A DNA stretch of 64,000 nt from Natrinema salsiterrestre (GCF_029502005.1 NZ_JAMQOT010000002.1:620001-684000); one strand, 5' to 3'; positions 15,066-24,779 are shown, counted from the first letter of the stretch. A program made the numbers and translations. Notes: generated from the sequence alone by a model not told the origin.

Positions 15066-18000
15066 ATGGAGAAACAAATGCGCAGGACGTTCATGCAGGC
15101 GGTCGGCGCGGGGGGACTCGGTACCCTCGGGGCGGTCGGGAGTGCAACGGCGACGACGACGATCGCGATCGAAGGGGGTGGACACGACATCTGGAGCGAT
15201 ACCGACGCGTTCCACTACTACTACGAGGAAGTCGACGGCGACTTCGACGTCACGGTGAAGATCGACGACCTCGAGAACACCGACGGCTGGGCCAAGGCCG
15301 GCCTGATGGTCCGGCAGACGCTCGCGGACGACGAGGAGCACGCAATGATCCGGAAGACGCCCGGAAACGAGACCTCGGTCCAGTGGCGCTCGGACGGGGG
15401 CGACGAGGCCGAGAGCACGACGTCGGGCAGCGGCGAACACCTTCGCGAAGTCTCGGGCGGAACGATGGCGGCCGAGTGGCAACGCATCGTCCGAACGGGG
15501 GAGACGATCCGGTCGTACGGCTCCGACGACGGCGAGAACTGGACGCTCATCGCGGAGCTATCGCCGTCGGCGGGGACGATCGACTTCGCCGGCAGCGCCT
15601 ACGTCGGGCTCGCGGTGACGAGCCACGACGAGGGAACCCTCGCGACGGCGAAATTCTCGAATCTGTCGGGACTGTCACCGTCGAGCAACGCCGATATCGG
15701 CGACGTCGAGGTTCCCGGCAGCGTCAGCGGTTCCGGCGGCAGGGACCCCGCTCCGGTCGTCTCGACGGGATCGGCCTCGAACGTCACCGCTTCCTCAGCC
15801 AGCCTCGGCGGTGCCGTCGACGAGCTGGCCGAGGACGACTCGGCGACCGCATACTTCGAGTACCGCCCGCGCGGTGCGCGGTCGTGGACCGCGACCCCGT
15901 CACAGACGCTCTCATCGACGGGATCGTTCAGCTACCAGGTCGGCGACCTCTCGAGTGACACGGTCTACGAGTTCCGCGCGGTCCTCGAAGCGGACGACGG
16001 CGACGGGGACAGGGGATCGATCAATACGGTCGAGACGGCGGTCGACGAGACGGACGGCTTCGTCGTCGAGGGTGCCGGTGTCGACATCTGGAACCGGTCG
16101 GACGAGGGGCATTTCTACTTCACCGACGTCAGCGGCGACTTCGACGTCGCGGTGGAGGTCGACGGGCTCGAGGACACCGATCCCTACGCCAAGGCCGGGT
16201 TGATGCTCCGCGAATCGCTCGATCCCGAGGCCAAGAACGTCATGATCCGACGGACCCCCGGCCACGACACGTCCGTGCAGTGGCGTCCCGAGAGCGGCGG
16301 CGAGTCGACGAGCCTGACCTCCGAGGCGGGCGACGGAGAGAGCGAGATTTCCGGCGGAACGATCGACGCGAGTTACCAGCGACTCGTCCGGAGCGGCGAC
16401 ACGCTCGCGGCGTACGCGTCCGCGGACGGCGACGACTGGACGCTCCTGGCTGACCTCTCGAGCGACGCGATCGACCTCGCGGAGAGCGGCTACCTCGGGC
16501 TCGCGGTCACGAGCCACAACGCGGGGACCCTCTGTGCCGCCGAGTTCTCGGAACTCGATGGCGTCTCGCCGACCCACAATCGGGATATCGGTGACGTCGA
16601 CGTCGCCGGGAGCGTCTCCGGGGACGACGGCGCACCCGTCGACACGAACCCGGTGGTCGCGACGGGATCGCCCGCGGACGTGTCCGCGACGACGGCGACC
16701 CTCACCGGACAGCTCGACTCGCTGGGACGGGCGTCCTCGGCGAGAGTCGGGTTCGAGTACCGTGCAGCCAGTGCCGGATCGTGGACCGCCACGGACGGGC
16801 AGACGGTGTCCGATCCCGGGTCGTTCGACGCCGAGATCGCCGACCTCTCGAGCGAGACCGACTACGAGTTCCGCGCGGTCGTGGAGGCCAGCGACGGCGA
16901 CACCGATACCGGCGCGGTCGCCACGTTCACCAGCGGCGGGCCGGACACGGCTCCCGTCGTCACGACCGGCGAGGCGACGGAGATCGACGGCACGTCGGCC
17001 ACTCTGAACGGGAACCTCGAGCGGATCGGAACCGAGGCGTCCGCGGCGGAGATCGCGTTCGAGGTCCGTCCCGTCACCGACGACGACGAGGACGACGCCG
17101 AGTGGACGCGCTCGAACGCCGAAACGCTCGAGGAACCCGGCGAGTTCCGCGGGGACGTCGTCGGCCTCTCGGGCGAGACCGACTACGAGTATCGCGCGGT
17201 CGCCGAGGCGGACGACGGCGACACCGCCACCGGCGATATCGCGACGTTCACGACCGAGGAAGCGCTCAACGAGGGCGGGTCGCACTACGACTACACCGAC
17301 GGGTTCACCACGCCGGCACCGTGGCTCGAGGACGGGGACGTCGACGTCTATCGGGTGCAGGAAGCGACCCGGAGCGCGGTCGAAGAGCCGTTCCAGGCGA
17401 GCGGCCCGCGCGTGGTCGTCTTCGAGACCAGCGGCGTCATCGACCTCGGCGGCGACACGTTGCGCGTCACCGAGGACAACTGCTGGATCGCCGGCCAGAC
17501 CGCCCCCTCGCCGGGAATTACGTTCATCAACGGCATGCTCCAGGTCGACGCCGATAACTGCGTCGTCCAGCACGTCCGTTCGCGGATCGGCCCCGGCGCC
17601 GACGGGAACATTCAGGGCAACGACTCGTTCAACACCCAGGATGACACGACGAACAACGTCGTCGATCACGTGACGGCATCGTGGGGGACCGACGAGTGCA
17701 TGTCCATCGGCTACGATACGGACAGAACCACCTACACGAACAACCTGATCTACGAGGGGCTGTACGATCCCTACGGCGACGAGTCCGACCACAACTACGG
17801 CACGCTCGTCGGTGACGGCGCCTCGAACGTCACCATGGCGGGCAACGTCTGGGCGAAGGTCCGCGGGCGCGTTCCGCGACTCAAAAGCGACACGGAGTCC
17901 GTCGCCGTCAACAACCTCGCGTACTTCTACGACTACGCGGCCGCCACCGACGGATCCGCCGTCACGAGCTTCGTCGGTAACGTCTACACCGGTCTCCTCG

Positions 18001-18428
18001 ACACCGAAGACGCCCCACTCGAGGGTGGCTCGGCCTACCACGAGGACAACGCCACTGCCGATCCAGCGCTGGACGACGGCCAGCCCTTCGCGGAGACCGA
18101 CTCACTGCGTTCGCCGCCCCTGTGGCCCGACGGGCTCGAGACGATGCCCTCGAGCGAGGTCGAGAGCCACAATCTCCGGTACGCCGGCGCGCGGCCGGCC
18201 GACCGGACGGTCAACGACGAGCGAATCATCCGTGAGATCACCGAGCGTGCGGGCAACGACCGACTCGACTCGCCGTACGACTACTGGCTCGGCCATCCCG
18301 ACGAGATCGGCGGCTACCCCTCCCTCCCCGAGAACACGCACTCGCTGTCCGTTCCCGATTCGGGCCTGCGCGAGTGGCTCGAGGGCTGGGCGCTGGCCGT
18401 CGAGGAGCCGGGAGCGAGCCCGCCCTGA
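15066..18428 (+). CDS. Tat-exported multidomain pectate-lyase-like protein
   Basis: 1120 residues. MRRTFMQAVGAGGLG opens a twin-arginine signal peptide (cleavage near 28-30). Domains: A (about 31-215), concanavalin-like, with GDFDVTVKIDDLENTDGWAK, AGLMVRQTL and VGLAVTSHDEGTLA; Fn3-like (229-325); B (331-518), a second copy of A (AGLMLRESL, LGLAVTSHNAGTL); two more Fn3-like repeats (530-620, 632-728). A C-terminal right-handed beta-helix (about 740-1105) shows pectate lyase family 1 features: VVVFETSGVIDLGGDTLRV, DNCWIAGQTAPSPGITF and VVDHVTASWGTDE. It probably degrades plant or algal polyuronides outside the cell, with A/B as carbohydrate-binding or spacer modules. Activity is inferred from fold. 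Confidence 0.85.
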   Translation: MEKQMRRTFMQAVGAGGLGTLGAVGSATATTTIAIEGGGHDIWSDTDAFHYYYEEVDGDFDVTVKIDDLENTDGWAKAGLMVRQTLADDEEHAMIRKTPGNETSVQWRSDGGDEAESTTSGSGEHLREVSGGTMAAEWQRIVRTGETIRSYGSDDGENWTLIAELSPSAGTIDFAGSAYVGLAVTSHDEGTLATAKFSNLSGLSPSSNADIGDVEVPGSVSGSGGRDPAPVVSTGSASNVTASSASLGGAVDELAEDDSATAYFEYRPRGARSWTATPSQTLSSTGSFSYQVGDLSSDTVYEFRAVLEADDGDGDRGSINTVETAVDETDGFVVEGAGVDIWNRSDEGHFYFTDVSGDFDVAVEVDGLEDTDPYAKAGLMLRESLDPEAKNVMIRRTPGHDTSVQWRPESGGESTSLTSEAGDGESEISGGTIDASYQRLVRSGDTLAAYASADGDDWTLLADLSSDAIDLAESGYLGLAVTSHNAGTLCAAEFSELDGVSPTHNRDIGDVDVAGSVSGDDGAPVDTNPVVATGSPADVSATTATLTGQLDSLGRASSARVGFEYRAASAGSWTATDGQTVSDPGSFDAEIADLSSETDYEFRAVVEASDGDTDTGAVATFTSGGPDTAPVVTTGEATEIDGTSATLNGNLERIGTEASAAEIAFEVRPVTDDDEDDAEWTRSNAETLEEPGEFRGDVVGLSGETDYEYRAVAEADDGDTATGDIATFTTEEALNEGGSHYDYTDGFTTPAPWLEDGDVDVYRVQEATRSAVEEPFQASGPRVVVFETSGVIDLGGDTLRVTEDNCWIAGQTAPSPGITFINGMLQVDADNCVVQHVRSRIGPGADGNIQGNDSFNTQDDTTNNVVDHVTASWGTDECMSIGYDTDRTTYTNNLIYEGLYDPYGDESDHNYGTLVGDGASNVTMAGNVWAKVRGRVPRLKSDTESVAVNNLAYFYDYAAATDGSAVTSFVGNVYTGLLDTEDAPLEGGSAYHEDNATADPALDDGQPFAETDSLRSPPLWPDGLETMPSSEVESHNLRYAGARPADRTVNDERIIREITERAGNDRLDSPYDYWLGHPDEIGGYPSLPENTHSLSVPDSGLREWLEGWALAVEEPGASPP

Positions 18429-18595
18429 GCAGGGACGAATCGAAATCGATCCACAGCAAAAGGGGACGGCTCGTCGACGGGCAGATCGGTACCGGCTCGA
18501 ACGCGTTTCGATCGCAGCCGGCGACCGCGTCGACGGTCGCCCCCGACCGATCGCGAACTGTTCTATCGGACGCTCGTGCGCTCCGAGTCCGATTC

Positions 18596-19600
18596 TCAGG
18601 TCCGGAGTCGGAACCCGCGCTCGTCGGCGACGCCGGCGATACCGGCACCGAGCGCGTACGCGACCGCTTGCGCTCCCGCACCGACGCGGGCCATCAGCGG
18701 CCGCTCGGGCTCGAACTCCTCGATCACGACCTCGTCGGCGTCGAGCCGATCCGCGAGTTCGGCCTCGATCTCCCGACGGGTGCCGAGGTGATCGACCAGC
18801 TCCATCTCGTGGGCCTCTTCGCCGAGGTAGATCCGCGCCTCGGTATCCCGGACGAACTCCGGCTCGAGATCGCGCCCGTCGCTGACCCGCTCGACGAAGG
18901 TGTCGTAGTAATCGTCGATCAGGCCCTGGAGGTACTCGCGTTCCTCGTCCTCGAGTTCCTTCAGCGGGGTGCCGGCGTCCTTGAAGTCGCCGGCGGCGAA
19001 CCGTTCGTAGGAGAGGCCGACCTTCTCGGCGAGGTCGCTGGCGTTGACCCGGGAGCCGATGACGCCGATCGAGCCGACGATGCTCCCCTCGCGGGCCCAG
19101 AGTTCGTCACAGCCGCTGGCGATCCAGTAGCCGCCGCTGGCACAGACGTCGGTCGCGTAGGCGACGGTCGGCCCGTCGAACCGCTCGGCCGCGAGCCGGA
19201 TGTCGTCGCTGGGAACGACCTCGCCGCCGGGCGTGTTCAGCTTCACCAGCAGCGCTTGCACGTTGTCGTCCTCGTCCGCACGATCTATCTGTTCGACGAC
19301 GTCGTCGGCCGGGGTCGAACCCGGACTCGTCGGGAGCGGGCCGCCACCGCCGTCTCGACTGATCGGCCCCTCGACGGCGACCTCGGCGACGTCGTAGGTC
19401 GGAAACAGCGAATCGGCGGCGTTGCTCGCGAACCGCAGGCCGACGAGTCCGACGACGAGCGCGAGCACGACGCCCAGTAGCTCCGACAGCGTGTCCGGAA
19501 CGAGCAGAAACAGGACGACGCCGATGACCGCGAACGCGAGGCCGCCGCCGACGACGATCGCGAGTCGTTCGATACCCTCACCACTGACCACGGACAGCAC
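18596..19600 (-). CDS. sppA: Signal peptide peptidase SppA (S49 family)
   Basis: 334 residues. Two N-terminal membrane helices (about 10-30 and 35-55) anchor an external serine-lysine protease domain. VKLNTPGGEVVPSDDIRLA leads in; the catalytic Ser is in DVCASGGYWIASG and the general-base Lys is in FAAGDFKDAGTPL. It degrades remnant signal peptides and membrane-embedded fragments. Single-domain (archaeal/Bacillus) form rather than the double-domain E. coli form. GTG start. Tail-to-tail with the lyase gene; the 167 bases between hold no gene. Confidence 0.92.
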   Translation of the reverse strand: MLSVVSGEGIERLAIVVGGGLAFAVIGVVLFLLVPDTLSELLGVVLALVVGLVGLRFASNAADSLFPTYDVAEVAVEGPISRDGGGGPLPTSPGSTPADDVVEQIDRADEDDNVQALLVKLNTPGGEVVPSDDIRLAAERFDGPTVAYATDVCASGGYWIASGCDELWAREGSIVGSIGVIGSRVNASDLAEKVGLSYERFAAGDFKDAGTPLKELEDEEREYLQGLIDDYYDTFVERVSDGRDLEPEFVRDTEARIYLGEEAHEMELVDHLGTRREIEAELADRLDADEVVIEEFEPERPLMARVGAGAQAVAYALGAGIAGVADERGFRLRT

Positions 19601-19701
19601 CTCGAGTCATATCCGTATCTGGGCCCGGTTCCCGTTAAGGGTTGCCGGTCTGAGATGAGACGCGGACCCACCGATTCCGGAGGCTCACGCCCCCGATCGC
19701 G

Positions 19702-21066
19702 TCAGGGCCGCCACGAGTCGGATCGACCGCCGCCGTCGGTCTGGGCCGACCGCGTCGGCTCGCCGTCTGCGGCCGGACTCGACTCGGCCGGCTCCGCCCC
19801 GTCGTCGGCGATCTCGGTCTCGACGTCCGCCTCGAGCGTCGGTTCGGCCTCGGCGGCTCCCTCGCCGGACCCGCCGTCGAACCACTCCCGCAGGAGGTTC
19901 ACGCCGTCCTGAACGAACGGTATCGGATCGGCCGCGACTGCGTAATCGAATCGGGGGTGGCAAACGAGCGACGTGGCGACCTCGCGCACAGCGGTTCCGA
20001 ACGACGGTCGATCCACGAGCGGGTACTCCTCGGTGACCACGCTGTGAAGGTAGCTGAGTTCCCCGCGGAGGAGATGCCCCCCCATCCCGACCTCGTAGGT
20101 CGGCTCCGACGCGATCGGTTCGTCCGTCGCCAGCCGCCAGTAGTAGTAGGGAAAGTCGGCACCCGCACGAACCGAAAACGGAAGCGACGACCAGAAGCGC
20201 GGGTTGATCTCCATCAGCTTGAACTCGCCGTCGGCCGGATCGCGGAGGAACTCGACCATCGCGAGCCCGTGCCACTCGAGTTCGTCCAGCAGGGCGCGCC
20301 CGGCGGCCTCGAGTTCCGGAATGTGAACCGATTCCCGGTACGCGCTGGGCCCGCCGCAGTACTTCCAGCCCCGGCGTTGACAGTGCTGAAACGTCGCGAC
20401 CGGCTCGCCGCGGTCGTAGAGCGCGAAGAAGCCGAACTCCCGCGAATCGGGGATCAGCTCCTGGACGATCGGGACGTGGCCGCGTTTCTCGGCGGCCGCC
20501 TGCGGGTCCGGTCGCGTGCCGGGCTGCTGGTATTCGGTCGAGCCGATCTCCGCATCGTCGAACCGGGGGCCGAGATAGGCGGGCGCGGCCACGGTATAGC
20601 GCGGTTTGACGATGACTTCCCGATCCCAGTCGTCCCACTGGTCGAGGAGTTCGGTTTCGGGGACGCCGACACCGGCCGCATCGGCGGCGTCGAAGAGTTC
20701 GACGCGGTCCTGAACGCGTCGAAGGGTCTCGAACGCCGGCCACGGCGTCGCGATCTCGTCGGCGAACGCGTCTCTGTGCTTCGCGAGAACGTAGACGTCT
20801 TCCTCGCGGACCGGAACGATCGTCCGTACGGCCGGCTGTTCGGCGAGCGAGAGCAGGGCATCCCCGTATGCAGCGAGGTCCGTGTCCGGGTCCGGGAGAC
20901 GAACGAACGCATCGCGATACGCCGAGGTGGCCGCCGGGGTCGACCGCGACTCGGACCCCACGATGGTTCGGACGCCGCGCGGATGCAGCGAGCGGAGACA
21001 CGCAACGGTGCTCGGCGCGTCGATTCCCGGCACGAGCACGCTCGCGTCGTCCCTTTGACGTTGCAT
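19702..21066 (-). CDS. ATP-grasp superfamily protein
   Basis: 454 residues from ATG 21066. The N-terminal domain VLVPGIDAPSTVACLRSLH and VREEDVYVLAKHRDAF is like carbamoyl-phosphate synthase or carboxylate-amine ligase pre-ATP-grasp regions. The ATP-grasp core has REVIVKPRYTVAAP (nucleotide lysine), VPIVQELIPDSREFGFFALY, MVEFLRDPADGEFKLMEINP and RFWSSL, including the metal-binding Glu and Asn. It joins a carboxylate to an amine or similar; the substrate is unknown. Close relatives are common in haloarchaea, often near cell-surface genes. A Glu/Ala/Pro-rich tail of about 45 residues is not conserved. Confidence 0.82.
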   Translation of the reverse strand: MQRQRDDASVLVPGIDAPSTVACLRSLHPRGVRTIVGSESRSTPAATSAYRDAFVRLPDPDTDLAAYGDALLSLAEQPAVRTIVPVREEDVYVLAKHRDAFADEIATPWPAFETLRRVQDRVELFDAADAAGVGVPETELLDQWDDWDREVIVKPRYTVAAPAYLGPRFDDAEIGSTEYQQPGTRPDPQAAAEKRGHVPIVQELIPDSREFGFFALYDRGEPVATFQHCQRRGWKYCGGPSAYRESVHIPELEAAGRALLDELEWHGLAMVEFLRDPADGEFKLMEINPRFWSSLPFSVRAGADFPYYYWRLATDEPIASEPTYEVGMGGHLLRGELSYLHSVVTEEYPLVDRPSFGTAVREVATSLVCHPRFDYAVAADPIPFVQDGVNLLREWFDGGSGEGAAEAEPTLEADVETEIADDGAEPAESSPAADGEPTRSAQTDGGGRSDSWRP

Positions 21067-21601
21067 GAATGATAGTTTGGGACCGCGTCGCATTGTTATG
21101 GATCGACTACGCTGCGCCGCCGATCCCTCCTGCGATTTCGTCCTGGATACGGACCGTTAGGAACCGAATAGCTGCCGTTCGAGGGCCGTCTCCCCGTCCC
21201 CCGTCCATCCCGTATTCGTCCCTCTCGAAGGGCGAACACGATATCGAAGGCGGTTCCGTCGACAGTCCCCGACGTAAGTTCCCGTTACGACGACCGTTTC
21301 GCCCGCATCGACGACCCGTTCGACCGCGTCCGAGCGTGATCGGCTCGCCGTTCCGACGTCACACCCACGTACTCGATGCCGGTTCGTCCACAGGACCGGT
21401 CCGTGAGAACGTGACCGGTGAGAACAGCGGGGAGACTATCACGAGGGTGCAGCGGACGAACGGACGACTAGCGACTGGGGGTGCCGGTTGCCGACCGGCA
21501 GTTCACGCTCTGCTCGGACAGTCTCGTCGGGAGAGAACAAACTACACGAACGCTCGAGAAACCCGAAAATCGGGGAGAAAGTCGCGGTAGACGGAATCGA
21601 C
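21067..21601. other. 535-base intergenic region
   Basis: The left end carries the promoter of the ATP-grasp gene on the minus strand. A plus-strand open frame of 173 codons (21069-21590) lacks hydrophobic core segments and family motifs and is rich in Arg/Pro/Thr, typical of non-coding reading frames here. I see no RNA gene, repeat or mobile element. Confidence 0.55.
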
Positions 21602-22483
21602 TTAGAGCAGTCCCGTCTTCTGAAGCTTCATCAGGTCCTCGGTCTCGAGGGTTTCGCCTTCCTTGAACTTCTGGTAGATTTCCTCGGCCTCTTCCTTGGC
21701 CTCCTCTTTCTTCTTGTCGCGCTCGGACTTGCGCTCCTCCTCTTCCTTCTTGTCCAGTTCGCGCAGGCGCTTCTGGACGCGAACGAAGTCCTCGTGGTGG
21801 CGGTCGGCGGCCTCCTGAGCCTCGACGAACTTCTCGTGCATCTCGTCGGCCTCGTCGCGGATGTCGTCGGCCTCGCGATAGGCCTCGATCATCTGGTTGT
21901 GATGTTCCTGGGCCTTGTCGGCGAGCTCCGTGACTTTCTGGTGGTGCTGGGAGGCCTCCGATCGCACTTCCTCGGCTTCCTCGACGAGCTCTTCGAGGTC
22001 CTCGTTCTGATCGAGCTTCTGCTTGCGCTCCTCGTACTCCTCACGCTTTCCCTCGATCTTCTCGATGAGCTCCTTCTCCTCCTCGCTCGAGAGGACCTCG
22101 GTCTGCTGTTTGAACTCGAGATCTTCGATCTCCGACTCGAGCTCCTCGAGGTCTTTGCCCTCGTCGAGCTCCATGTCCGATTTGAGCTGCTCGACTTTGT
22201 CGAAGAGCTCGTTGGCTTCGGCGTTGAGCTCGTTGCGGCTCTCCTTGTGCTCCTGGACCTGCTCGTTGAGCTCGTCGCGTTTCTCGCGGTGTTCCTGGGC
22301 TTCGTCGACCTTCTCGCGAGTCTTCGCGTTGAGATCGTCGCGCTTGGATGCGCGGTCGGAAGCCATCTGGTTCAGCTCGTTTCGCCGGTCTCGCAGTTGA
22401 CCGGCCATCTTGATGAGCTGTCCTTTCGATTTGTTTTCGAGGTCGTCCTCTGTCAGTTCGATGTTTTTCGATTCGTCTACCAT
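21602..22483 (-). CDS. Long coiled-coil protein
   Basis: 293 residues, nearly all charged helix (Glu, Lys, Arg, Gln, Asp) with heptad patterns, e.g. LKSDMELDEGKDLEELESEI and KRLRELDKKEEEERKSERDK. The start MVDESKNIELTEDDLENKS matches an archaeal family of conserved coiled-coil proteins that sometimes carry phosphatase-like names by error. No enzymatic domain. The short C-terminal segment LETEDLMKLQKTGLL is the most conserved-looking part and may bind a partner. ATG 22483 is preferred to an upstream ATG because of the MVDES start. Probable scaffold; role unknown. Confidence 0.8.
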   Translation of the reverse strand: MVDESKNIELTEDDLENKSKGQLIKMAGQLRDRRNELNQMASDRASKRDDLNAKTREKVDEAQEHREKRDELNEQVQEHKESRNELNAEANELFDKVEQLKSDMELDEGKDLEELESEIEDLEFKQQTEVLSSEEEKELIEKIEGKREEYEERKQKLDQNEDLEELVEEAEEVRSEASQHHQKVTELADKAQEHHNQMIEAYREADDIRDEADEMHEKFVEAQEAADRHHEDFVRVQKRLRELDKKEEEERKSERDKKKEEAKEEAEEIYQKFKEGETLETEDLMKLQKTGLL

Positions 22484-22794
22484 GTTAGTTAATCCTCTGT
22501 GCCATACCCGCACCGGAGAACCGATCGGACGGCGGCCCGAGTCCCTCGCCGACGGCTCGACGGGAGAGTCAGGGATAGCCGACCGACCGTTCGAAGCGAC
22601 TGCTCACGATCTGCGAAACCTCGGTGAATAAGATTTCCTGTCATCGATCGTCGAGCGATACGCGCCCCGGTGGCGTTCTGGTGACTGATACTATTGGGGC
22701 CTATAATTTAAATGTATCGGTCACCACACCCCTGAAAACCGTTAGCAGGGACCTCGTTCCCCCATGCTGGACCGTGGCACGGCTCGCGAGATGC
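22484..22794. other. 311-base intergenic region with promoter
   Basis: No gene. It holds a long untranslated stretch before the coiled-coil gene and the inverted-repeat-flanked AT-rich promoter element listed separately. Confidence 0.5.
22679..22726 (-). promoter_or_regulatory. TATA element framed by an inverted repeat
   Basis: tggtgactgata (22679-22690) and tatcggtcacca (22715-22726) form a 12-bp inverted repeat with one mismatch. The 24-base spacer contains tataatttaaat (22702-22713), the only strongly AT-rich block here. The arrangement suits a dimeric regulator controlling the minus-strand coiled-coil gene, with a leader of about 190 bases. Confidence 0.45.
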
Positions 22795-24726
22795 TTATAA
22801 ATTGTACCGATTACGAACCGTCAGATCGTCGACCGCCACCTCGAGGTCGACCGTCTCTGCGTCCCGGGGAATCCGCGCCGTTCCTGCGGGGACGGTCTCG
22901 AGCGGTCCGACGCTCACCCGTTCGGTGTCCGTCTCGTCGCCCGCCCGCCAGCCGACGATCGCCTCGAGCGCATCGTGTGTGTCGTTACAGAGGGTGATAC
23001 CGACCGTTCCGGGGGTCGCCCGTCCGTCGAGGACGGCCTGAACGGGCTCGTACGACCGTGCGATCGCCGCCGCCGCCGGTTTCGAATCGCCGTCGATAGT
23101 GTAGATCCCCATTCCGCCGCCCGACGCGGTATCTCGGAGCGTCGACGCCGCGACGATGCCGGATCCCCGCCGGCGAAGCGCCTCCGCGACCGTCTTGAGC
23201 GTGTCGGCCTGTGACGCCTGTGAGGACTCGGGTGCGATCCCGCCAGCGCCCGCCTGCCGCTCGAGCAGCGCCGGCTCGAGCCCGGGAATCGTCGCCGGAT
23301 CAGCGTCGTCGGTCAGCGAGCCGGCACCGAAGCCGCCGACGACGTCGCCGAGCGACGGGTAGGTCTCGAGCAACCAGTCCGCGTCCTCGGCTGCGAGATA
23401 TCGCCACCCGGGGAAGAGCTGGGCGGCGTCGGGGTCGGTTCCCGGGGGACCCGTCACGGGGACGACCGGCAGGTCGCCAGGGATGGCGTCGGCGATGTCC
23501 GCGGCGGGATCGCGATCGACCGACGTCCGCCACGCCCGATACCGAAGGGCGAGCTTCGCGAGCAGACCGCTCCCGAGGGGCTCCGCGTACGGGTCCATCG
23601 GCTGATCCTGCACGCCGTACATCGCGAGACTGGGGTGGGAACCGTACGTCTCGGCGATGGCAGCGGCCAGTTCCGTCCCCCGTTCGACCGGTAGCTCCGG
23701 GCCGCTCGCCGGCAGGTCCTGCCAGACGAGGATCCCGGCCTCGTCGCAGGCCTCGTAGAACGATCGCGGCGGTACGTGGGCGCGCGCCCGGAGCAGCGTC
23801 GCGTTCGCGTCGACGGCCCGACGAACGTCCGCCTCGGGATCGCCGCCGGGCAATCGCGTGAATCCGCGGGCTCGGACGCGCCGACCGTTGACCAGGAGAC
23901 CGTCCTCGTCGCGCTCGACGCGGCGGAGCCCGACGGTTCGTTCGGCGCTGTCGCCGCCGAGCTTCGCCCGCACCGTGTACCGGTCCTGCGGGCCGTACTT
24001 CCGGGGCCACCACAGCGAGGGCTCCCTGATCGAGAGCGTCTTCGATACCGTCACCCGCTCGCCGGCCTCGGCCGTGACCGGCACGCGTTCCATGGCGGCA
24101 CCGCCGCGAAACCCCTCGGGTCGAAGCGACAGCGTCACCGCGTCGTCGATCGCCGCCCCCGCGTCGACCTCGAGCGTGACGTCGATCGCCGCCCCCGCAC
24201 CGTCCGTCGCCGCGTTCGCGGCCGAGGCCGCGGACGCGTCCGCGCTCGCGTCCGATTCGGAATCCGTGCCCAGGCGAGGCTGCACGTCGAATCGGCGAAT
24301 AAAGCACCGAGGTCGGGACTCGACCTCGACGCCCCACCGAACGCCGGGCGTTTCGAAGTGATCCGGAACCGCGTCGGTCTCGTCGATCCCGGCGAACGAC
24401 TCGGGCCGTTCGCAGACGACGATCAGTTCGTTCTCGGAGCGGGGTTCGAACTCGAACCGGGCCGGGACGACGGGCGAGTCGTGGGACCCCAGCCGCGTGC
24501 CGTTCAGCCAGATCTCCGCGCGGCCGGAGACCCCGCGGAGTTCGAGCAGCGCGCGTTCGGTCTCGTCGTCCCGCGGATCCGCGACCGTCGTTCGATACGC
24601 GATCGGCCCCTCGTCGCCGAACCCCGAGGGCCGTTCGGGACCCGAAACCGAGACCCACTCCTCGACGGTCGGCGGCCCGTCACCGCCGCGGTCCGTGACG
24701 ATCCCCCCAGTCCACTCGTCAGTCAT
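22795..24726 (-). CDS. Glycoside hydrolase family 2-like protein, probably catalytically altered
   Basis: 643 residues. The N-terminal jelly-roll sugar-binding domain (LLELRGVSGRAEIWLNGTRL) and Ig-like middle domain (SLWWPRKYGPQDRYTVRA, NGRRVRARGFTRLPGGD) follow GH2 order. The TIM-barrel shows FYEACDEAGILVWQDLPASG and HPSLAMYGVQDQP. In active GH2 enzymes the last motif is HPS...WxxxNEP; here the Asn-Glu acid/base pair is replaced by Gln-Asp, and no clear nucleophile segment was found. It may be a binding protein or use other residues. No signal peptide. ATG 24726. Confidence 0.78.
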   Translation of the reverse strand: MTDEWTGGIVTDRGGDGPPTVEEWVSVSGPERPSGFGDEGPIAYRTTVADPRDDETERALLELRGVSGRAEIWLNGTRLGSHDSPVVPARFEFEPRSENELIVVCERPESFAGIDETDAVPDHFETPGVRWGVEVESRPRCFIRRFDVQPRLGTDSESDASADASAASAANAATDGAGAAIDVTLEVDAGAAIDDAVTLSLRPEGFRGGAAMERVPVTAEAGERVTVSKTLSIREPSLWWPRKYGPQDRYTVRAKLGGDSAERTVGLRRVERDEDGLLVNGRRVRARGFTRLPGGDPEADVRRAVDANATLLRARAHVPPRSFYEACDEAGILVWQDLPASGPELPVERGTELAAAIAETYGSHPSLAMYGVQDQPMDPYAEPLGSGLLAKLALRYRAWRTSVDRDPAADIADAIPGDLPVVPVTGPPGTDPDAAQLFPGWRYLAAEDADWLLETYPSLGDVVGGFGAGSLTDDADPATIPGLEPALLERQAGAGGIAPESSQASQADTLKTVAEALRRRGSGIVAASTLRDTASGGGMGIYTIDGDSKPAAAAIARSYEPVQAVLDGRATPGTVGITLCNDTHDALEAIVGWRAGDETDTERVSVGPLETVPAGTARIPRDAETVDLEVAVDDLTVRNRYNL

Positions 24727-24779
24727 TACCACCGTCAGTGCGCCCGAAGTAAAAAGCCCTTCCGACGTTTCAGAACGGA

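Noticed and set aside
13408-15258. 616-codon open frame antisense to the DUF373 gene and dph6
   Set aside because: Rich in Arg, Asp and Gly without any motif; the minus-strand genes here have clear family signatures and membrane helices.
15912-18041. 709-codon open frame antisense to the pectate-lyase-like gene
   Set aside because: It mirrors the codon bias of the real gene; the sense frame has a signal peptide, domain repeats and lyase motifs, while this one has none.
21069-21590. 173-codon plus-strand frame
   Set aside because: Composition (Arg, Pro, Thr, Ser) and lack of hydrophobic core match non-coding frames in this GC-rich DNA; no family likeness.
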